Positions 60,812 through 64,000 of a stretch of 64,000 nucleotides of DNA are shown here, in pieces. The notes beneath the pieces were generated by a model. The model saw nothing but the letters and a program-made list of their open reading frames with translations. It was not told where the DNA came from and ran no database searches. Numbering within the stretch: position 1 is the stretch's first letter; each line of letters begins with the position of its first letter. This DNA comes from Holdemania sp. Marseille-P2844. Lineage in GTDB: Bacteria; Bacillota_I; Bacilli_A; Erysipelotrichales; Erysipelotrichaceae. The stretch covers positions 62,001-126,000 of the forward strand of contig NZ_LT635449.1 of the NCBI RefSeq assembly GCF_900120005.1. The letters run 5' to 3'. A program made the position numbers and the translations under genes.

Positions 60812-62038
60812 TTAGTCCAGCTTCTGACAGAACTGTGAAAAATGCTCGTTGGTCAAAATCGGATCCGCGGACGTATAGACCCGCCGCCCCTCGACCCATG
60901 TTTCCTGAACCTCGTAGCGGTCGTTGATTATGAAGAAATCCGCGTCTTTCCCCGGAGCGATCGAACCCTTCTGCGCTTCGATCCCCAACAGCCGGGCCGG
61001 ATTCAGCGACGCCATCCGGCTGACCCGCTGCGGCGCCAGCCCCAGTTTTTCGATCAGGTTTTCCATCCCGTAGAGAACATATTTTGAGCTGCCGGAAATC
61101 GTGCCGTCATCCAGCAGAATCCGCCCGTCGGAATGTACGTGGACGCGCTTGCCATAAGCGAAATAGGTGCCCGGTTCCACCCCGGAGAGCGTGTCGGAGT
61201 CGGAAATCATGATGAACTTGTCAAAATTATGCTTTATTCGGAACATGATTTCCAGCATCCGCGGCGCGAGATGATAGAAATCACAGATGATTTCACAGAC
61301 GACCTCCGGATCCAGCAGCGCCGCGCCCAAAGCGCCGATATCACGCCGGTCGATCTGGCGCATCGCATTGCCGGTATGGATCGATACCTGGATACCGTCC
61401 CGAACTGCCTGACACATCTGTTCGTCATCCGCCAGGGTATGACCGGCCCCCGCGACAATCCCGTGTTCCCGCAGCCAGTGAATCGTTTCCGCCGCGCCCG
61501 GCATTTCCGGTGCCAGCGTCATATACTTGATCTTCCCGCGGGCCGCCTGCCAATACGCCTCGCACTTTTCCACGCTTGGCAGAATGACTTCTTCCCGCGG
61601 CGTCGCGTTGTGCTTGTCCGGATTGAAAAACGGCCCTTCCATGTGAATGCCTAAAATCCGCGCCCCCATCACGCCTTCGTCCAATGCCTCCGCGATCGCG
61701 CTGAGCATCTCCATCTCATGCGCCTTCCAGCCCGAGGTTGTCGCCAGCGTCGCCGTGACTCCAATCGAAGGCAGAATTTTCGATAAGCCCTGGATTTCCG
61801 CCTTGTCGATCGTTTTGGCTGACCAGCTGCGATAACCGTGGCTGTGCAGGTCGATGATGCCCGCAAAGATCCGCTGATCCGCAAAATCCCGGGCCGCCGC
61901 GATCTGCGCCGGATTTGGATTTTCGATCAGACCCGCAAACTTCCCGTCTGCGACCTGCAGCACCCCTTCCACCATGCCCTGCTCCGTCAGGATCCGGCGG
62001 CTGTAAAATGAAACTGTTTCGTTGCCCAATGTCGTCAA
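60812..62038 (-). CDS. N-acetylglucosamine-6-phosphate deacetylase, copy 2
   Basis: The 408-residue paralogue shows the same motifs: GIIDLHSHGYRSWSAKTID, GIHMEGPFFNPDKHN, GAGHTLADDEQMCQAV, SIHTGNAMRQIDRRDIGALG and MISDSDTLSGVEPG. The first metal motif is HSH rather than HTH. It is 21 bases upstream of copy 1 and 58 bases after the PTS IID gene. Two diverged copies suggest two substrates (for example GlcNAc-6-P and GalNAc-6-P or a disaccharide phosphate) or cooperation. Confidence 0.9.
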   Translation of the reverse strand: MTTLGNETVSFYSRRILTEQGMVEGVLQVADGKFAGLIENPNPAQIAAARDFADQRIFAGIIDLHSHGYRSWSAKTIDKAEIQGLSKILPSIGVTATLATTSGWKAHEMEMLSAIAEALDEGVMGARILGIHMEGPFFNPDKHNATPREEVILPSVEKCEAYWQAARGKIKYMTLAPEMPGAAETIHWLREHGIVAGAGHTLADDEQMCQAVRDGIQVSIHTGNAMRQIDRRDIGALGAALLDPEVVCEIICDFYHLAPRMLEIMFRIKHNFDKFIMISDSDTLSGVEPGTYFAYGKRVHVHSDGRILLDDGTISGSSKYVLYGMENLIEKLGLAPQRVSRMASLNPARLLGIEAQKGSIAPGKDADFFIINDRYEVQETWVEGRRVYTSADPILTNEHFSQFCQKLD

Positions 62039-62096
62039 CTCCTTTCCCAGTTGAAGAAGCGGCCCTGTTGAAACAAGCCGCTTCGGGTTAACCCTA

Positions 62097-62909
62097 TTAT
62101 AACAGACCGATCAGCGTTCCGATCAAACCGAACGCAAAGATTGCCAGAATCACCGTATTGACCTTGACGCCCTTGCGGATCGCACCGAAGGCTCCCAGCG
62201 TCAATAAGAGCGGCAGAATCTTCGGCATGATCTGATCGAAGACCTCCTGCAGCACCAGCGTTGTTTCGCCGATCTGCGCTGTAAACCCAACGTTGAACGT
62301 CACCATCGTCGCGATCATCGCACCGACCGTCGTCAAGCCGATCACCGTCGCCAGCTTGGTCATGTGCTGAATCAGACCGTTTTCATACGAAGTCTGAATA
62401 AACTTCGAGCCCAGCTGATAGCCCCAGATCGTGCAGTAATACCGGATGATCAGATGCGGCACGTTGAACAGAAGCAAGAACAGGATTGGGCCGAGAATGC
62501 TGCCCTGCTGCGCCAGCGAAATCCCGACGCCCGCCGCAATGACGCGGAAAGTTCCCCAGAAAAACGAGTCCCCGATGCCCGAAAGCGGCCCCATCAGGGA
62601 AACCTTGACCGCATTGATCGTCGAAGGATCCATATCTTTTTTCTCGGCGTATTCTTTTTCCATCGACGCGGCCATGCCTAACGAGAACGTGCAGATGTTC
62701 GGTGTGATATTGAAGAACGCGGTATGCCGTTTCAGCGCTTCGACTTGTTCCTGCGGCGTTTTGCAATAGAGCTTGATCGCCGGGAACATCGCCCAGGCAA
62801 AGCCCAGCGCCTGCATCTTTTCATAGTTGAACGAGCCTTCCAAAGCGAAGGAGCGCCAAAACAGCTGGCTGATCAGTTTTTTCTCATCGGATTTCATCAC
62901 GTTACTCAT
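62097..62909 (-). CDS. PTS mannose/fructose/sorbose/GalNAc family IID component
   Basis: The 270-residue membrane protein has the IID pattern: LFWRSFALEGSFNYEKMQAL, GFAWAMFPAIKLYCKTPQEQ, FFNITPNICTFSLGMAASME and GPLSGIGDSFFWGTFRVIAA. With IIC it forms the sugar channel. GAGGAGG lies 9 bases before the ATG at 62909, which overlaps the IIC end by 8 bases. Confidence 0.94.
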   Translation of the reverse strand: MSNVMKSDEKKLISQLFWRSFALEGSFNYEKMQALGFAWAMFPAIKLYCKTPQEQVEALKRHTAFFNITPNICTFSLGMAASMEKEYAEKKDMDPSTINAVKVSLMGPLSGIGDSFFWGTFRVIAAGVGISLAQQGSILGPILFLLLFNVPHLIIRYYCTIWGYQLGSKFIQTSYENGLIQHMTKLATVIGLTTVGAMIATMVTFNVGFTAQIGETTLVLQEVFDQIMPKILPLLLTLGAFGAIRKGVKVNTVILAIFAFGLIGTLIGLL

Positions 62910-63699
62910 TGAAGAACGCCTCCTCTTCACTTTGGGCATCCGGCTGCGCCGCCATCCGCGGAGTGCGGGATGCGCTGATATCCTGAACGATCATGACGAT
63001 CCCGATCGTCGCCGCAATGCCGGCAATCGCGATAATCGGCAGATTCAGATAGACTGATAAAATGAAGCCGAAGAACAGAAAGACGCACAGCCGGTTATCC
63101 CAAAGCATGTTCATCAACAACGCGAAGCCGACAGCCGGCAGCATCTGGCTGGCCGCGCCCAGGCCGGTGATGATGATCGCCGGGATTTTTTTGACCAGCG
63201 CCTGCATCGCTCCAGCTCCAAACTGCAGCGAAACAAACGCGATCAGGCCGTACAGCGCGGCATACAGCGCACAGTGACCGAAATGGAAGCGCGTGATCTT
63301 CCCAAAATCGCCCGCTTCGGCGAATTCCTCGACCTTGTGCATCGTCGTCGCACGGAAGAAATAAACGAGATATTTGACCATCTGCTGAAGAATTCCGATC
63401 GGAACCGCCAGCGCCAGCGCGATCTCTACGCCCTGATGCATGCTCATGGCGAAGGCCGTGCCCAGCACCGACCCCATGTTGGAATCCGACGGTGTTGCGC
63501 CGCCGATCGACACCACGCCTAAGAAGATCAGTTCCAGCGCCGCGCCCATGATTAACCCTTGTTGTAAATCGCCGAGGATCGCACCAACTAACGGAGCCAG
63601 AACAATCGGCCGGTTAACCATGACGTTGCCGCCGATATCCCCCGCCGCCTGACCGGCTGCCGCCACCAGGGCGATCAGAAGTGCTTGAACCAGTGTCAT
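62902..63699 (-). CDS. PTS mannose/GalNAc family IIC component
   Basis: The 265-residue membrane protein has the IIC start MTLVQALLIALVAAAGQAAG and GNVMVNRPIVLAPLVGAILGDL, GAALELIFLGVVSIGGATPSD. Lies between IIB and IID. The downstream deacetylases suggest an N-acetylated amino sugar as substrate. Confidence 0.94.
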   Translation of the reverse strand: MTLVQALLIALVAAAGQAAGDIGGNVMVNRPIVLAPLVGAILGDLQQGLIMGAALELIFLGVVSIGGATPSDSNMGSVLGTAFAMSMHQGVEIALALAVPIGILQQMVKYLVYFFRATTMHKVEEFAEAGDFGKITRFHFGHCALYAALYGLIAFVSLQFGAGAMQALVKKIPAIIITGLGAASQMLPAVGFALLMNMLWDNRLCVFLFFGFILSVYLNLPIIAIAGIAATIGIVMIVQDISASRTPRMAAQPDAQSEEEAFFNE

Positions 63700-63711
63700 A
63701 AACAGTCCTCC

Positions 63712-64000
63712 CTATTTCCGGACGTTTTTCAACGCCTCTTTGACCTGAACCTTGTTGCTCGTCGGGATCATCTGAATTTCAAACGGCAGACCGGCCGCCA
63801 GAATTTCTTCGATCGCCGCGATGTCCGCGTCGTCGACATAGACTTCCTTGGTCATCATCATCCGGTCCCCTTTGTCGATCCGCCCGCTGTTGCCGATGTT
63901 GACCCGTTCGATGACCGACTTGTCTTCAATCTTTTGCAGCAAACGCGCCGCATCGACCGGATTTTTCATCACGACCAGAATGTTCATGCCCGCCGCACGG
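63712..64000 (-). CDS. PTS mannose/GalNAc family IIB component (C-terminal part)
   Basis: About 96 C-terminal residues are in view (RAAGMNILVVMKNPVDAARL ... MIPTSNKVQVKEALKNVRK); the active-site His lies beyond the window edge. The visible part fits IIB: VVMKNPVDAARLLQKI, then VNIGNSGRIDKGDRMMMTKE. The ATG at 63987 is internal, since the frame stays open to base 64000 in the family's usual AAG context. Confidence 0.9.
   Translation of the reverse strand, partial: RAAGMNILVVMKNPVDAARLLQKIEDKSVIERVNIGNSGRIDKGDRMMMTKEVYVDDADIAAIEEILAAGLPFEIQMIPTSNKVQVKEALKNVRK

Noticed and set aside
1-64000. tRNA, rRNA, CRISPR, transposase, integrase or plasmid/phage replication genes
   Set aside because: Looked for on both strands through reading of motifs and translated frames; none was seen. 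A tRNAscan or CRISPR search could not be run.

Overview
The window reads as a chromosomal segment of a spore-forming low-to-mid-GC Firmicute. The evidence is strong AGGAGG-type ribosome binding sites, TTGACA/TATAAT promoters, a guanine riboswitch on purine genes, sporulation genes (spmA, spmB, spoIVA with a SigE-type promoter), a short single DnaE, RqcH, LoaP and mannose-family PTS genes. The protein repertoire is compatible with a gut member of the Erysipelotrichia (Holdemania-like). That placement is inference from recall, not a search. No rRNA, tRNA, CRISPR array, insertion sequence or prophage was seen.

Layout. 1-0.75 kb: azlD/azlC branched-chain amino acid exporter. 0.95-8.4 kb: purine operon purE-purL-purM-purN-purD plus a 32-residue membrane microprotein, led by a guanine-class riboswitch. 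8.5-12.5 kb: small membrane protein, asnA, an orphan loaP antiterminator, a LUD protein and a tyrosine phosphatase. 12.7-15 kb: three tandem SIS-domain paralogues from one strong promoter. 15.1-17.8 kb: gmk, then rqcH. 17.9-20.7 kb: a Tat-exported flavin reductase with its LysR regulator. 20.9-24.5 kb: dac-spmA-spmB-rluB-yjjG operon. 24.5-26.5 kb: decayed genes around a DUF5131 gene. 26.6-32.4 kb: MATE pump, divergent aconitase/citrate synthase, TauE/SafE exporter behind two palindromes. 32.6-36.7 kb: GntR-ABC operon with two duplicated permeases. 36.7-40.4 kb: amidohydrolase, alkylsulfatase and divergent TetR with a palindromic operator. 40.4-43.2 kb: large glucosaminidase-like surface protein. 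43.5-49.8 kb: trmN6-like methyltransferase, two-component system and dnaE. 50.2-56.8 kb: DegV, MarR operon, spoIVA, HtrA, an unrecognised protein. 56.8-59.4 kb: Na+ symporter, then a LytTR-DUF3021 pair. 59.6-64 kb: two NagA deacetylases and a mannose-family PTS running off the end.

The most important caution is at about 43.76-44.05 kb. The methyltransferase gene is split by a stretch holding two head-to-head near-copies of the Tn5/Nextera mosaic end, an error-rich copy of 41.31-41.39 kb, a G/C-homopolymer-rich stretch and an error-rich copy of 43.64-43.76 kb. This looks like a chimeric low-quality read built into the assembly, not biology.

The most useful biological signals are regulatory. 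They are a guanine aptamer whose extended P1 runs straight into a T tract; a LytTR gene preceded by two direct repeats exactly 21 bp apart; perfect palindromes at the marR, tetR, htrA, tauE and lysR promoters; and four 9-bp tandem repeats at the GntR-ABC promoter.
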